Origin: Planctobacterium sp047947135
GTDB lineage: Bacteria; Pseudomonadota; Gammaproteobacteria; Enterobacterales; Alteromonadaceae
Direction of reading: 5' to 3'
NCBI GenBank assembly: GCA_047947135.1
Contig: CP170457.1
Coordinates: 2,108,001-2,172,000 of the forward strand
DNA: 64,000 nt
The translations under genes were made by a program, and so were the position numbers. Below, one piece after another: positions 27,501 to 35,769 of this stretch. The stretch's first letter is position 1; every line of letters begins with the position of its first letter. The notes under the pieces are model-generated. The model ran no database searches. It saw nothing but the letters and a program-made list of their open reading frames with translations, and was not told where the DNA came from.

Positions 27501-27756
27501 ACGTTGTCTGGTTGTTAACAATATAATCAGTCCCTGGGTAGCTCTCGACCCAGTCACCGAAACGATCAATTTTAAAACGTGGACCCCCGCCTCCATCACC
27601 GTCACCAAAGGATTGGCAAGTCGAATATTGTTCATTGCCCTGAGCCTCAAGTGCGGTTGTCGCCCAACTGTTGCTGGTGCCCCTGAAATACCAATCGGCA
27701 TAGGCATTGCTGCCCACCAATAGTAATGTTACTAACGCTGCTTTGTTCCAATTCAT
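24556..27756 (-). CDS. Large secreted modular alpha-amylase (GH13) with three WYFRG modules and a PKD domain
   Basis: 1066 residues. Order: signal peptide (~1-20), WYFRG-type module (21-105), second module (117-205), PKD domain (~212-292, with DGYIASYLWSSGETTSS), third WYFRG module (298-380), a chitobiase-C/FN3-like beta domain (~385-465, YYTLDGSTATASSPVYSG), then the GH13 barrel and C-terminal beta domain. Catalytic residues: Asp755 (AIRLDTVKHV), Glu784 (FGENL), Asp875 (QNHDVG). The DPHWRGDFKGLIQQLDYIKDLGFTAIWITP stretch is typical of extracellular alpha-amylases of this group. The WYFRG modules resemble the X25-type modules of Bacillus amylopullulanases, so starch binding is likely. First gene of the operon, with a long leader upstream. 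Confidence 0.92.
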   Translation of the reverse strand: MNWNKAALVTLLLVGSNAYADWYFRGTSNSWATTALEAQGNEQYSTCQSFGDGDGGGGPRFKIDRFGDWVESYPGTDYIVNNQTTYQIDFDAATKQITTSQVANCDTGGAFSQQFAQLYFRGTPNNWSTSAMALVADNTWQLDVAFDGQTNQRFKVDVNGDWSVNYGDNDSDGVLDQSGADIYPSGSGDFRLTVNDLTLAYTLVPLSTGNQVPSATITPGGQVEVMVGDTLILNGDRSTDPDGYIASYLWSSGETTSSINVDTSVAGNFDIQLTVTDDQGATGSASVNVNITEEVADSWYFRGTPNNWAATAMSTVDGELFCTQQSFGSNNPRFKIDHYGDWNESYPSADYTVNPNTTYDICFHAVSHAITADEVAGADNQAPVVSATPSAGNYNDTQSITLIISDNQDSNPTLYYTLDGSTATASSPVYSGQTITASDVSSGTDLVIQTLAVDASGNQQQQSFSYQIGALPDSGDFRDETIYFVMTARFYDGDANNNYYNRDRYKAGDPHWRGDFKGLIQQLDYIKDLGFTAIWITPPVENRSGLDYHGYHAYDFYTVDPRLESPDASYQDLIDAAHAKGLKIIQDVVINHSSQYGLRGQVWIDHLPIKYYVPAGGSQGQIDNGPYQGNLGDYSRVNRDDNDNPVAPDWFKARHNSDPDGTVPLVDPKTGTTVPLAGYDPNRFFGIDAQALDPNWYHLDGFMAGGDWENPQALQNKHMAGDTIDLATENQNVKDYINGAIQMYLDMGVDAIRLDTVKHVERDELLSYIHNWQSHKPGLFVFGENLVKGTGWGSEIANDNASAVIRPWWYTRTTTDPSNPNGGGDSGLAVLDFSLFSTFRDNVTHGHFGGVGGILSMDWIYGDATKLVTFFQNHDVGPDNDFKYRFGGEQANAALVYNLIWTIRGIPTLYYGEEIMFQAGLPQDIANANDTIDQTGRAYFGPHLDNLATTQSHPLYQHIKRLNQIRKAIPALQKAGMSNVNEWGSGMSFVRDLSQEGSYAVVGLAANSGQNITVNNVTNGTYTDAVTGTSINVSNGSLQFSVPAYSARIWVLNGPGKIGTDGLYLN

Positions 27757-28111
27757 ATGTGTGTTGCCTATTAAATTTGCTAGTGTGATTTGTCCCTGCT
27801 GCCTGAATCAGGGCGGTTTTCGATTTTTATCAGGCACAGCAGTCCCTTCCTGCTTTCGTGATGAAAGCCGGTTATCTCTGCTGTTTAGAATTACTTCAGG
27901 GGAAGATGGCACTCCTGGGCCGGGACAGTGGCGTTGCGCCAATGGACTGCTTGTTCCTGAGAAAGGGGAGCTTCCCGCGACATCACTTGATTTGCTCTAC
28001 TCAAAACCCGAGTGACTTGCAATCTTGGTGATGCCAAATTAGTTAACAAGGTAGTTACACAAAATTAACATTTGGCAAGCCTAGCAGCAGGTAAATTAAA
28101 TCAACAGATGA
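27757..28111 (-). other. Long GC-rich leader upstream of the modular amylase
   Basis: 355 bases between the operator-like site and the amylase ATG. It contains several self-complementary blocks and a 30-codon minus-strand ORF (27983 to 27891, MSREAPLSQEQAVHW...), with no match I can name. If the promoter is near 28.1 kb, the mRNA has a leader of about 300 bases, which could hold attenuation or a leader peptide. I do not recognise a known riboswitch consensus. Confidence 0.35.
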
Positions 28112-28122
28112 ATACGTATGCA
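28112..28122 (-). promoter_or_regulatory. LacI-type operator core shared with the alpha-amylase at 8.6 kb
   Basis: Read on the minus strand this is TGCATACGTAT, identical over 11 bases to the two repeats at 8483 and 8514. It lies about 355 bases ahead of the modular amylase start. The remaining bases up to the oxidoreductase gene at 28521 hold no gene. Confidence 0.6.
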
Positions 28123-28520
28123 GATAAAAATGAAAAATATGCACAATAATCCGTTGGCAATCACGCTAAATGCAGGGCATACAATTCAGTTGTTAAAGAG
28201 AAAAGCGTTATATTGTTGATACTAGAAAGATAAGTCTTTCGCTAATAAATTAACGTCGGTAACTTTTACTAATTATGTATAATTGTTCGGCGAAACTGCT
28301 CTAACCGAAAACGTGTTACACAGTACACTGCACCTTCTTTTGGTGACACGTCAGGCACATGTAGGTTATCGCGTCAGATTTGCTGGTGAGCCCTGAAACC
28401 GCATTGAAGTTGGGAATTTTCGTTGAATCAACAATTTTTAGGGGCGAATTCATCCTACTCTTCAGAAATTTGTTCCACTATTAATATGCCGTCTTAATGC
28501 ATCATATTGGAGCCCACCAC

Positions 28521-28997
28521 ATGCCGACTGTTATTGTGAACAATAAAACCTATCCCCTTACTGATGAAGAGGATATGCCACTGTTATGGTTTATTCGGGA
28601 ACAAATAGGCCTGCCCGGCACAAAATTTGGTTGCGGAATTGGCTCTTGTGGTGCCTGTACGGTGCACGTCAACGGCAAAGCAGTGCGCTCTTGCAGCGTA
28701 CCTATTGGTGCACTGCAGGATGCTAACGTAACAACAATCGAAGGTCTTTCTTCGAAGAACAAATTGCATCCGGTACAACAAGCCTGGCTGGACTTTAATG
28801 TTGCTCAATGTGGTTATTGTCAGGCCGGCCAAATCATGGCCGTAACGGAGTTTTTAAAGCGCTTTCCGGAACCTTCCGATAACGACATTGACACGCATTT
28901 AACTAACTTATGCCGCTGTGGCACCTACACCCGAATGCGTCAGGCAATTCATCATGCCGCCACTTTACTCAAGCAAAGTGAAGGAGATAAAGCATGA
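28521..28997 (+). CDS. Molybdenum hydroxylase [2Fe-2S] subunit (isoquinoline 1-oxidoreductase alpha type)
   Basis: 158 residues from the ATG at 28521 (TTGGAG site before it). Two iron-sulfur clusters are expected: the plant-type set CGIGSCGACTVHVNGKAVRSC and the second set CGYCQAG ... CRCGTYTRMRQA. The protein passes electrons from the molybdopterin subunit, encoded next with a 4-base ATGA overlap. Such two-subunit enzymes hydroxylate N-heterocycles or oxidise aldehydes; the substrate here cannot be read from sequence. No FAD subunit gene is present, as is usual for the Ior/aldehyde dehydrogenase group that hands electrons to a cytochrome. Confidence 0.92.
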   Translation: MPTVIVNNKTYPLTDEEDMPLLWFIREQIGLPGTKFGCGIGSCGACTVHVNGKAVRSCSVPIGALQDANVTTIEGLSSKNKLHPVQQAWLDFNVAQCGYCQAGQIMAVTEFLKRFPEPSDNDIDTHLTNLCRCGTYTRMRQAIHHAATLLKQSEGDKA

Positions 28998-31222
28998 ACG
29001 CCAGCATCGACCGCAGACAGTTTTTACGCTACTCCTTTTATTCCGGTGCGTTTTTGGTAGCGGCACCCTATGGGATGGCCAGCGATAACAGTCAACAATC
29101 TGACCAGCCCGGAGGACCTGAACTTTCACCCCTGATCCGCATTGATAAGAACAATCACATCACATTCTATTCACCATCACCAGAGATGGGGCAGGGCACT
29201 AATACTGCGTTGGCTATGTTATTTGCAGAAGAGTTAGGGGCAGATATGGCGCGAGTGTCTTCCGAGCCATTGCCTTTTTCGATCATGCGTGATGAAAAGG
29301 ACAATGTCACTTGGAAAGCGGTACCGCAATTTGCTGGTGGCTCTACCAGTATATCCCGTAATTGGCCATTGTTGCGTCAAGCTGGTGCATCCACAAGGCA
29401 GTTATTTATTCAAGCCGCTGCGCAGGTATTTGGGAGCCCAGAACATGAATTATCCATTCGCGATAGTCACCTGATCGTACCAGGAGAAAAGAAAAGTATT
29501 CCACTTGCTGAATTGTCTGAACTTGCGGCACAGCAAACCCTTCCAGATGAATTCAATCCACAGCTGAAAACCAAGGAGCAGTGGCAACTGATTGGTAAAC
29601 CCCACAATGCCAAAGGCGCACTGGCGATCGTGACTGGTAAGCCGCTTTATGGCATGGATATGACTTACCCTGATGCCAAAGTAGCCGTCATCGCCAGATC
29701 TCCTTATTTTGATGGCGAAGTAGAGAACCTGGATAGCAACCAAGCAGCAAAGATGCCGGGGGTTGTCTCCATTGTGGAGTTACCCAGACCAGATACAACC
29801 AAAATGTATACCTATTTAGCTGCTGGTGTGGCGGTGGTGGCTGATACCTTCTGGCATGCCAAAAAGGCAAGGGATGCCTTAAAAATCACCTGGAAAAAAG
29901 GGCCTTTTGCTGATGCCAGCACAGATCGGTTACACCAACAATGTGACGAACAACTTAAACAACAGGGTCAGATTGTGCGCAATGACGGTGACTTTGTGGG
30001 GGCGTTGAACAATGCTGAAAGCAAAATACAACACACTTACAGGATTCCGCTGGTCAGTCATGCGCAACTTGAGCCACAAAACTGTATCGCCCATGTGACA
30101 GACAGTAGTTGTACGATTATCGGTCCGATGCAGTCTCCTGGTGGGGCTGGCAGAATCGCTGAAGCGATTACTGGACATGACCGGGTGAAAATGGATATCC
30201 GCTATACCCGTCTGGGCGGTGGTTTTGGTCGTCGCCTCAGCAATGATCATGTTGCTGAAGCTGTGACGGTGTCAAAACTCAGTGGCTATCCGGTGCAACT
30301 TATGTGGACTCGGGAAGATGATTTGCGTCACGATTATTATCGTCCCATGGCACACCATCAGCTTACCGCCGGTGTCGATAAAGATGGCAAAGTGGTGGCC
30401 TGGTCACATCATTACGCGGGCACACCGAAATACTATCGCAGAGACAACGTAAAACCCGAAGAACTCTTCAGAGCGGATATTTATGTGGATGATTTTCCTT
30501 CAGGACGTGTTGATAATTTGCAGTATCAATATTCTCCAATCATATTCGGTGCCCCTCAAGGCAGTTGGCGGGCGCCAGCCCATACGGCCAATGCATTTGT
30601 CGTTGAGAGTTTCTTGGATGAAGTGGCAGAACAAACACATCAGGATCCGCTGACATTGAGACTGAATATGCTTGGAGAAGCACAACAACTACCCTATAGC
30701 AACCATGGCGGTCCTCACTTTGATACAGGGCGGTTGGCCGTTGTTCTGCAAGCGGCTGCGGATAAGGCTCAATGGGGCCGGAATATGGCATCAGGAATGG
30801 GGCAGGGAATAGCCGGACATTTTACCTTTGGTGGCTATTGTGCCTGCGTGGTGGAAGTTACCATGCTGGATGAGCATAAATTCAGAGTTGATAAAGTGTA
30901 TGCAGCCATTGATGTTGGTCAGGTAGTCAATCCCGAAGGCATCAAAGCGCAGGTCGAAGGTGGCCTGAATGATGGCTTGAGTACGGCACTAGGTCAGCAA
31001 ATTGAGGTTGAAGACGGCCAGGTGGTCAATGATAATTTTGACCGCTATAAAATGATGCGTATGGCAGATTCAATTCGCAGTGTAGAGGTAACCATCATCG
31101 ACAGCGATCTTGATCCGGTCGGCGTTGGCGAGATGGCCATTCCGGTTTTAGCCCCGGCACTGGCTAATGCAATAAAGGCCGCCGGTGGAAAACGGATTCG
31201 ACATCACCCCATGCAAAGTTAA
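28994..31222 (+). CDS. Molybdopterin-binding large subunit (isoquinoline 1-oxidoreductase beta type)
   Basis: 742 residues. The N-terminus has a twin-arginine-like export signal (DRRQFLRYSFYSGAFLVAAPYG), so the pair may work in the periplasm with the Fe-S subunit carried along. Typical xanthine-dehydrogenase-family motifs: EMGQGTNTALAMLFAEEL near the start, FGGGFGRR-like RLGGGFGRRLSNDHVAEA, GAPQGSWRAPAHTANAFVVESFLDEVA and the C-terminal GVGEMAIPVLAPALANAI with the catalytic Glu region. It hydroxylates a carbon next to the substrate nitrogen or carbonyl. The start overlaps the small subunit stop (ATGA). No molybdenum cofactor insertion gene of the XdhC type is seen nearby. Confidence 0.92.
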   Translation: MNASIDRRQFLRYSFYSGAFLVAAPYGMASDNSQQSDQPGGPELSPLIRIDKNNHITFYSPSPEMGQGTNTALAMLFAEELGADMARVSSEPLPFSIMRDEKDNVTWKAVPQFAGGSTSISRNWPLLRQAGASTRQLFIQAAAQVFGSPEHELSIRDSHLIVPGEKKSIPLAELSELAAQQTLPDEFNPQLKTKEQWQLIGKPHNAKGALAIVTGKPLYGMDMTYPDAKVAVIARSPYFDGEVENLDSNQAAKMPGVVSIVELPRPDTTKMYTYLAAGVAVVADTFWHAKKARDALKITWKKGPFADASTDRLHQQCDEQLKQQGQIVRNDGDFVGALNNAESKIQHTYRIPLVSHAQLEPQNCIAHVTDSSCTIIGPMQSPGGAGRIAEAITGHDRVKMDIRYTRLGGGFGRRLSNDHVAEAVTVSKLSGYPVQLMWTREDDLRHDYYRPMAHHQLTAGVDKDGKVVAWSHHYAGTPKYYRRDNVKPEELFRADIYVDDFPSGRVDNLQYQYSPIIFGAPQGSWRAPAHTANAFVVESFLDEVAEQTHQDPLTLRLNMLGEAQQLPYSNHGGPHFDTGRLAVVLQAAADKAQWGRNMASGMGQGIAGHFTFGGYCACVVEVTMLDEHKFRVDKVYAAIDVGQVVNPEGIKAQVEGGLNDGLSTALGQQIEVEDGQVVNDNFDRYKMMRMADSIRSVEVTIIDSDLDPVGVGEMAIPVLAPALANAIKAAGGKRIRHHPMQS

Positions 31223-31386
31223 GCACTTTAGGCTGCCAGCATATTCTGGGTTTTATCCGATTGCTGTCCGTCTGTTTCTTATGGTATATAGTTGCCGCAC
31301 AATGGCGAAAAATAGTGCCCTTCATAGCACTGCGTGCATCGCGCAGGTGGTCACTCGATAGTTATAATTAAAAAAGAGGGAAATTA

Positions 31387-32001
31387 ATGACTAAAACAGT
31401 CAACGGAGAAGATGGAAAGCCTCGTTGTGGCTGGTGTGCTGCGGCGCCTGAATTTTTTGCTTACCATGACAATGAATGGGGTTATCCGGTTGCTGATGAC
31501 ATCCGACTTTTTGAAAAAATATGTTTGGAGAGCTTTCAGTCTGGGCTGAGCTGGCGAACAATTCTGGCTAAACGGGATAACTTTCGGGCAGCATTCAGAC
31601 AGTTTGATTTCAATCAGGTTGCGGAATTCACTGCGGATGATGTCGAACGCTTGTTAGCAAACGAAGGAATTGTGCGTCATCGTGGCAAAATTGAAGCAGT
31701 CATCAATAATGCGAAGCGTGCGAAGGCGGTAGTCGAGGAGTTTGGGTCACTGGCGGCATTTATCTGGCGTTATGAACCTGATAAAGACAGTCTTGAAACA
31801 CCACAAACCGCCTCAACCTCTGAAGCCTCAATCAGACTGTCTAAGGATTTAAAAAAGGCAGGTTGGAAGTTCGTAGGCCCAACCACCGTTTATGCATTCA
31901 TGCAGGCGATGGGATTGATTAACGATCACGCTGAAGGCTGTGTTTTTAGAGCGAAGGCACAACAGGCTCGTGAGAAATTTGAACCACCACGAATCTCTTA
32001 G
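31387..32001 (+). CDS. tag: DNA-3-methyladenine glycosylase I
   Basis: 204 residues. It removes 3-methyladenine from alkylated DNA (base excision repair). The zinc site is visible in RCGWCAAAPEFFAYHDNEWG at the N-terminus and NDHAEGCVFR at the C-terminus. FEKICLESFQSGLSWRTILAKRDNFRAAF is the family core with the substrate-pocket Glu. The site AAGAGGGAAATTA precedes the ATG. Two small genes follow on the same strand within 30 bases each, so the three may be cotranscribed. Confidence 0.95.
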   Translation: MTKTVNGEDGKPRCGWCAAAPEFFAYHDNEWGYPVADDIRLFEKICLESFQSGLSWRTILAKRDNFRAAFRQFDFNQVAEFTADDVERLLANEGIVRHRGKIEAVINNAKRAKAVVEEFGSLAAFIWRYEPDKDSLETPQTASTSEASIRLSKDLKKAGWKFVGPTTVYAFMQAMGLINDHAEGCVFRAKAQQAREKFEPPRIS

Positions 32002-32028
32002 TTAGATGCGGAAATTACCTACTGAACT

Positions 32029-32358
32029 ATGAAGAAGACCGACAAAATACTGGAACGAAATCTGATAAAGGCATTAACTGCAGCCTGTGAGATAGCAAAA
32101 GCAAAGCATCCGGGTTTTGAATGGTTGACACACTTTGCCGACTACCGCAATTTTCCAGATTCGCTGCAGGTGATCTGTGTATTTGATAACAATGCCTCAC
32201 TGGCTGATACTGACCGACAGTCAATTTCAGATTTGATCCAGCAGCATTTGCAGGCGATGGGACTTTACATCCGGCATATAAACAAACATGTGGGATTTGA
32301 TACTGAAGAAAATTGTCTTAATGAACATGACGGTAACTGGCGTCATCGTTTGCCGTAA
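32029..32358 (+). CDS. Conserved hypothetical protein (Alteromonadales type)
   Basis: 109 residues, soluble, no signal peptide. The pattern is N-terminal helical (KILERNLIKALTAACEIAKAKHPGFEWLTHFADY), a central strand LQVICVFDNNASL and a C-terminal QHLQAMGLYIRHINKHVGFDTEENC. I have the impression of small conserved proteins of this kind next to tag or GNAT genes in marine gammaproteobacteria, but know no function. It lies 27 bases after tag and 22 before the acetyltransferase start. Confidence 0.75.
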   Translation: MKKTDKILERNLIKALTAACEIAKAKHPGFEWLTHFADYRNFPDSLQVICVFDNNASLADTDRQSISDLIQQHLQAMGLYIRHINKHVGFDTEENCLNEHDGNWRHRLP

Positions 32359-32380
32359 GTTGTAACAAGCAGAGGTGAAA

Positions 32381-32836
32381 ATGCTGCAGTACAGATCTGC
32401 ACTTACTGATGATGTCCCACAATTATTAAAATTAGAGCAATGCGTGGTGGAAGCTGAACGTCCATTTAATACGGCCATAAAAGCCGGGAAGCCGGTTTAC
32501 TATGACTTACCCGCCCTGATCGCCGATGACAATGCATTGTTACTTGTGGCTGACTCGTGTGGGGAAATCGTTGGGACAGGATATGGCCAGATATTAAAAT
32601 CAAAAGTGTCTTTAAATCATGACTATCATTGTTATTTGGGGTTCATGTATGTAGCGCCTGATAATCGTGGACAGGGTGTAAATCAAGAGATCATTCAGCG
32701 TATCACCAAGTGGAGTAAATCACGTGGTGTGAATGACTTTTATCTGGATGTTTATGCCGGCAACGAACCTGCCATTAAGGCCTATCAAAAGTCAGGATTC
32801 ATACCCAATATGCTGGAAATGAAGTTACATCTGTAG
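32381..32836 (+). CDS. GNAT-family N-acetyltransferase
   Basis: 151 residues from the ATG at 32381; AGAGGTG just upstream is its ribosome site, which also contains an in-frame GTG. The acetyl-CoA binding motif is APDNRGQGVNQEIIQRI (residues ~90-106), with LDVYAGNEPAIKAYQKSGF closing the fold. Substrate unknown. The stop lies 5 bases from the stop of the convergent beta-propeller gene. Confidence 0.88.
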   Translation: MLQYRSALTDDVPQLLKLEQCVVEAERPFNTAIKAGKPVYYDLPALIADDNALLLVADSCGEIVGTGYGQILKSKVSLNHDYHCYLGFMYVAPDNRGQGVNQEIIQRITKWSKSRGVNDFYLDVYAGNEPAIKAYQKSGFIPNMLEMKLHL

Positions 32837-32841
32837 TGTCT

Positions 32842-33864
32842 TCATTCATTGGTTACAGGTTGAACCAGCAAAGGAGAATAACCAATACCATCTGGGCCTG
32901 CTTCGGTCGCTATCGTAAATAACTTTTCACCGGTAGCAATATCGATGGCATAAATCTTATCTGCCCCATATGCGGACATAAACAAAGTTCTATCGTCTGG
33001 ATAAAATGTCACACCATTTGGAATTGTACCTTGCGGGAAATTGAGACGTTTTAGCGTGGTTTTTTGTCTCGCATCAATGATATCTAGCGTATTCATTCGA
33101 AAGTCTGGCACCACTGCAAAGTTTTCATCCTGAGTAAGCAGAATTCGATATGGCCAACTAAATTCAGTCCATTGGTGCAGTGGCTTTTCAGACTGCATAT
33201 CAAATACGGTAACCAGCCCGTTCCGATTGCTTCCCACCCATAACTCAGTGCCTGCTTTATTGATAGTGATGGCTTCAGGTGTGTCCGGCATAGTCAGCTG
33301 CCGCAACAAAGTGTTTGATTCTATCGCTATTTCAGTGACACTGTTGTCACTCATATTGGTGGTATAGACTTTTTTTGTGTCACCCGTCAATGCCACCATA
33401 TGCGAACCTTTTTGCTTAGTCGGCAGTACTTGTGTGATGTTCCCGCTATGGATATCCGCGATGATAACGCTGTCGGAACCTTCAGAAGAAACGGCGACAC
33501 GTCGTTGATCCGCGAGTAACAGAATACCGTGAGGCTGCGGGTATTGACTCAGGTCGATTTCCCGGACTTTCTTGGCTGCGACAATGTCATAGACACTGAG
33601 GCTGTTTCCACCCACATAGTCCGTTACCGCAGCCCATTTTCCGTCTTGGGTAATAACTACTTCATGGGGGCCTTTCCCAGTAGCGCGCGTGGCAACCAAC
33701 TTCTTGCTGGTCAAGTCTAAGAAACTGACGGAGTCTGCTTTTTTATTGACAACCACTAATGTCCCACTTAAATCAGCAGCGAATGTGGAACAGCTTAGGC
33801 TAAACAACAGCCAATAAGAGAGCTTAATGAAAACACTGGAGTACCGTCTGAATTTTGCAGTCAT
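32842..33864 (-). CDS. Exported YVTN/cytochrome D1-type beta-propeller protein
   Basis: 340 residues. A long signal peptide (residues ~1-29, with basic start and a SYWLLFSLSCSTFA core) precedes repeated propeller blades of about 42 residues, with motifs such as VVNKKADSVSFLDLTSKKL, KWAAVTDYVGGNSLSVYDI and TELWVGSNRNGLVTVFD. It belongs to the 40-residue YVTN/lactonase-like group; no catalytic or heme residues are evident. Periplasmic location is likely and the function is unknown. A single gene between GNAT and PPK2. Confidence 0.82.
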   Translation of the reverse strand: MTAKFRRYSSVFIKLSYWLLFSLSCSTFAADLSGTLVVVNKKADSVSFLDLTSKKLVATRATGKGPHEVVITQDGKWAAVTDYVGGNSLSVYDIVAAKKVREIDLSQYPQPHGILLLADQRRVAVSSEGSDSVIIADIHSGNITQVLPTKQKGSHMVALTGDTKKVYTTNMSDNSVTEIAIESNTLLRQLTMPDTPEAITINKAGTELWVGSNRNGLVTVFDMQSEKPLHQWTEFSWPYRILLTQDENFAVVPDFRMNTLDIIDARQKTTLKRLNFPQGTIPNGVTFYPDDRTLFMSAYGADKIYAIDIATGEKLFTIATEAGPDGIGYSPLLVQPVTNE

Positions 33865-33919
33865 TGGTGGATCCTGTTGTTGCTAAATCAATGGAAAAAT
33901 CTATTTCGAGAAGGTGGGC

Positions 33920-34687
33920 TTAATAGACCTTTTTCACCCAATTAAAATCGTGTTTCGGTGGTCTTTTATAACCGATTTTACTGATAGGGGGCAATTCTAC
34001 TTCTTCGGGTGGTCTGTGTTCATAAGGAATCTGTTGCAAGAGATGATGAATACAATTTAATCGCGCTCTGCGTTTGTCATCAGCCTCAACGACATACCAC
34101 GGACTTTTGACTGTATCGGTATGACCAAACATCCGGTCTTTCGCCTGAGAGTATTCACACCATCGGGTGCGTGATTCGAGATCGGTGACGGAGAACTTCC
34201 AGCGTTTCAGGGGGTTGTTGATGCGCTCTTTGAAACGTTTTTCCTGTTCCTCATCTGAAACACTCAGCCAGTATTTGAGCAGCACAATGCCTGAGTTTAA
34301 AAGCATTTCTTCGAATAGCGGACAGGCACGCAAAAATTCCTGATATTCATCATCGCTGCAGTAGCCCATGACTTTCTCAACACCCGCCCGGTTATACCAG
34401 CTACGGTCGAATAAGACCATTTCTCCGGCCGATGGCAGGTGTTCTGTGTATCGCTGGAAATACCATTGACTGCGTTCTACTGTGGTGGGTTTGGGGAGTG
34501 CCACAACTCGGGTAACGCGCGGATTGAGACAATGTGAAATGGTTTTAATGATGCCACCTTTCCCAGCAGCATCACGTCCCTCGAAAAGTACCAGTACTTT
34601 TAACCCTTTCTCTATAATAGTGTACTGCAACTGTACCAATTCAGTTTGCAGATGAGTTAGTGCTTCCTGATACTTTTCTTTGTTCAT
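33920..34687 (-). CDS. ppk2: Polyphosphate kinase 2
   Basis: 255 residues, single-domain PPK2. It phosphorylates nucleotides with polyphosphate or the reverse. Walker A is FEGRDAAGKGGIIK (residues ~34-47), the lid and Walker B region is MVLFDRSWYNRAGVEKVMGYC, and the RTRWCEYSQAKDRMF stretch is typical. It sits 17 bases after yacG, and the end-to-start spacing suggests a zapD-yacG-ppk2 transcript. Confidence 0.94.
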   Translation of the reverse strand: MNKEKYQEALTHLQTELVQLQYTIIEKGLKVLVLFEGRDAAGKGGIIKTISHCLNPRVTRVVALPKPTTVERSQWYFQRYTEHLPSAGEMVLFDRSWYNRAGVEKVMGYCSDDEYQEFLRACPLFEEMLLNSGIVLLKYWLSVSDEEQEKRFKERINNPLKRWKFSVTDLESRTRWCEYSQAKDRMFGHTDTVKSPWYVVEADDKRRARLNCIHHLLQQIPYEHRPPEEVELPPISKIGYKRPPKHDFNWVKKVY

Positions 34688-34704
34688 AGTGACTAAGTCA
34701 TTGT

Positions 34705-34926
34705 TTACTCTTTAAAAAAGCGATCACCTTGTTGGCTAAGCATTTCTTCAATATCTTCCGGATCAATATTTATTTCCGACTTTTCGGGTTCAGACGGGAT
34801 AGTATGATTTTCTTCTGCCCATTCGCCCAGGTCAATCAATTGGCAGCGCTTACTGCAAAAAGGGCGATGGGGAAACTGGTCACTCCACTCGACATCTTTA
34901 TCACAAGTGGGACAACTGACTTTCAT
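34705..34926 (-). CDS. yacG: DNA gyrase inhibitor YacG (zinc protein)
   Basis: 73 residues with the four-cysteine zinc site CPTCDKD ... FCSKRCQLIDLGEWAEE. In E. coli YacG binds GyrB and blocks gyrase. The acidic tail (~45-73) is longer and more charged than the core. Placement next to zapD and coaE is the classical gene order. Confidence 0.95.
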   Translation of the reverse strand: MKVSCPTCDKDVEWSDQFPHRPFCSKRCQLIDLGEWAEENHTIPSEPEKSEINIDPEDIEEMLSQQGDRFFKE

Positions 34927-34952
34927 GATGAATACCTTGTACAGCTAACGGC

Positions 34953-35705
34953 TTAACAACAAGCCAATTTAAATTCAACGGCTTCTTCAACTGAAGACTG
35001 ACCTGCTTCTTCGGTGTCGAAGACCATAAATCGTATGGCATAACGATATTTATTGCCGCTTAGCGTGGGATAATAATTCAGCTCTGTATGGCAATGAATA
35101 AGTATTAGATCGATTTTTTCATCCGCGACACCCTGATAAAAACCCTTAGGCGCACTGATGGGTTCAAAACGACCACGTTCTCGTAAAAAAGACAACGTGA
35201 TTTCGATGGCTTGCTGTATCAGAGCAAACTCAGATATCCAGCGATCCATATCGGCGTGAATAACCTTCTCTGATTGCTTTAACCAATAATGCAGATTCGG
35301 TAAATCAAAACTGCATGTAGCGCCAGGAATGGAAAACCGTTGTTTGATGGAGAGTAAAAAGCGTTCGCCTTTTAATCCTGTACCCACTTTTTGGCTGGAT
35401 TTGAGTTTGCCTTTCAACTCTACAATTTTCGCTAATGCATGGTCTAAGGCTTCTTTATCAATCTTGGGATGTTCCGCCCATAACGTCAGGTTTTTTTCAT
35501 GGGCTTCTATATCTTTTAGTATATCGGTGCGCATATCGATGCGTTCGAGCAAATCCAGCAAGGTAAAATAGCAATCGAAAAAATTAATAAACTGCCAATC
35601 TTCGACACATTTTTTGCTGGCATGCAGTTGCTTAAACAGTTGCTCAAGACGCAAGTAGGTGCGCACTTTTTCGTTTAATGGGAATTCATAAACCGTATTA
35701 GGCAT
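34953..35705 (-). CDS. zapD: Cell division protein ZapD
   Basis: 250 residues, the normal length. ZapD bundles FtsZ filaments at the division site. The start TVYEFPLNEKVRTYLRLEQLF and the C-terminal stretch HTELNYYPTLSGNKYRYAIRFM are diagnostic. It lies between coaE and yacG as in E. coli. Confidence 0.96.
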   Translation of the reverse strand: MPNTVYEFPLNEKVRTYLRLEQLFKQLHASKKCVEDWQFINFFDCYFTLLDLLERIDMRTDILKDIEAHEKNLTLWAEHPKIDKEALDHALAKIVELKGKLKSSQKVGTGLKGERFLLSIKQRFSIPGATCSFDLPNLHYWLKQSEKVIHADMDRWISEFALIQQAIEITLSFLRERGRFEPISAPKGFYQGVADEKIDLILIHCHTELNYYPTLSGNKYRYAIRFMVFDTEEAGQSSVEEAVEFKLACC

Positions 35706-35769
35706 CTGGCAACTCGTTTCTCGTCTCTAGCGGGATCAATATAGGTAAAAAATGCAATAAAATCAGTAG

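Noticed and set aside
27707..28015. 102-codon plus-strand frame in the amylase leader
   Set aside because: It starts inside the amylase gene on the other strand, with no ribosome site and no recognisable protein.
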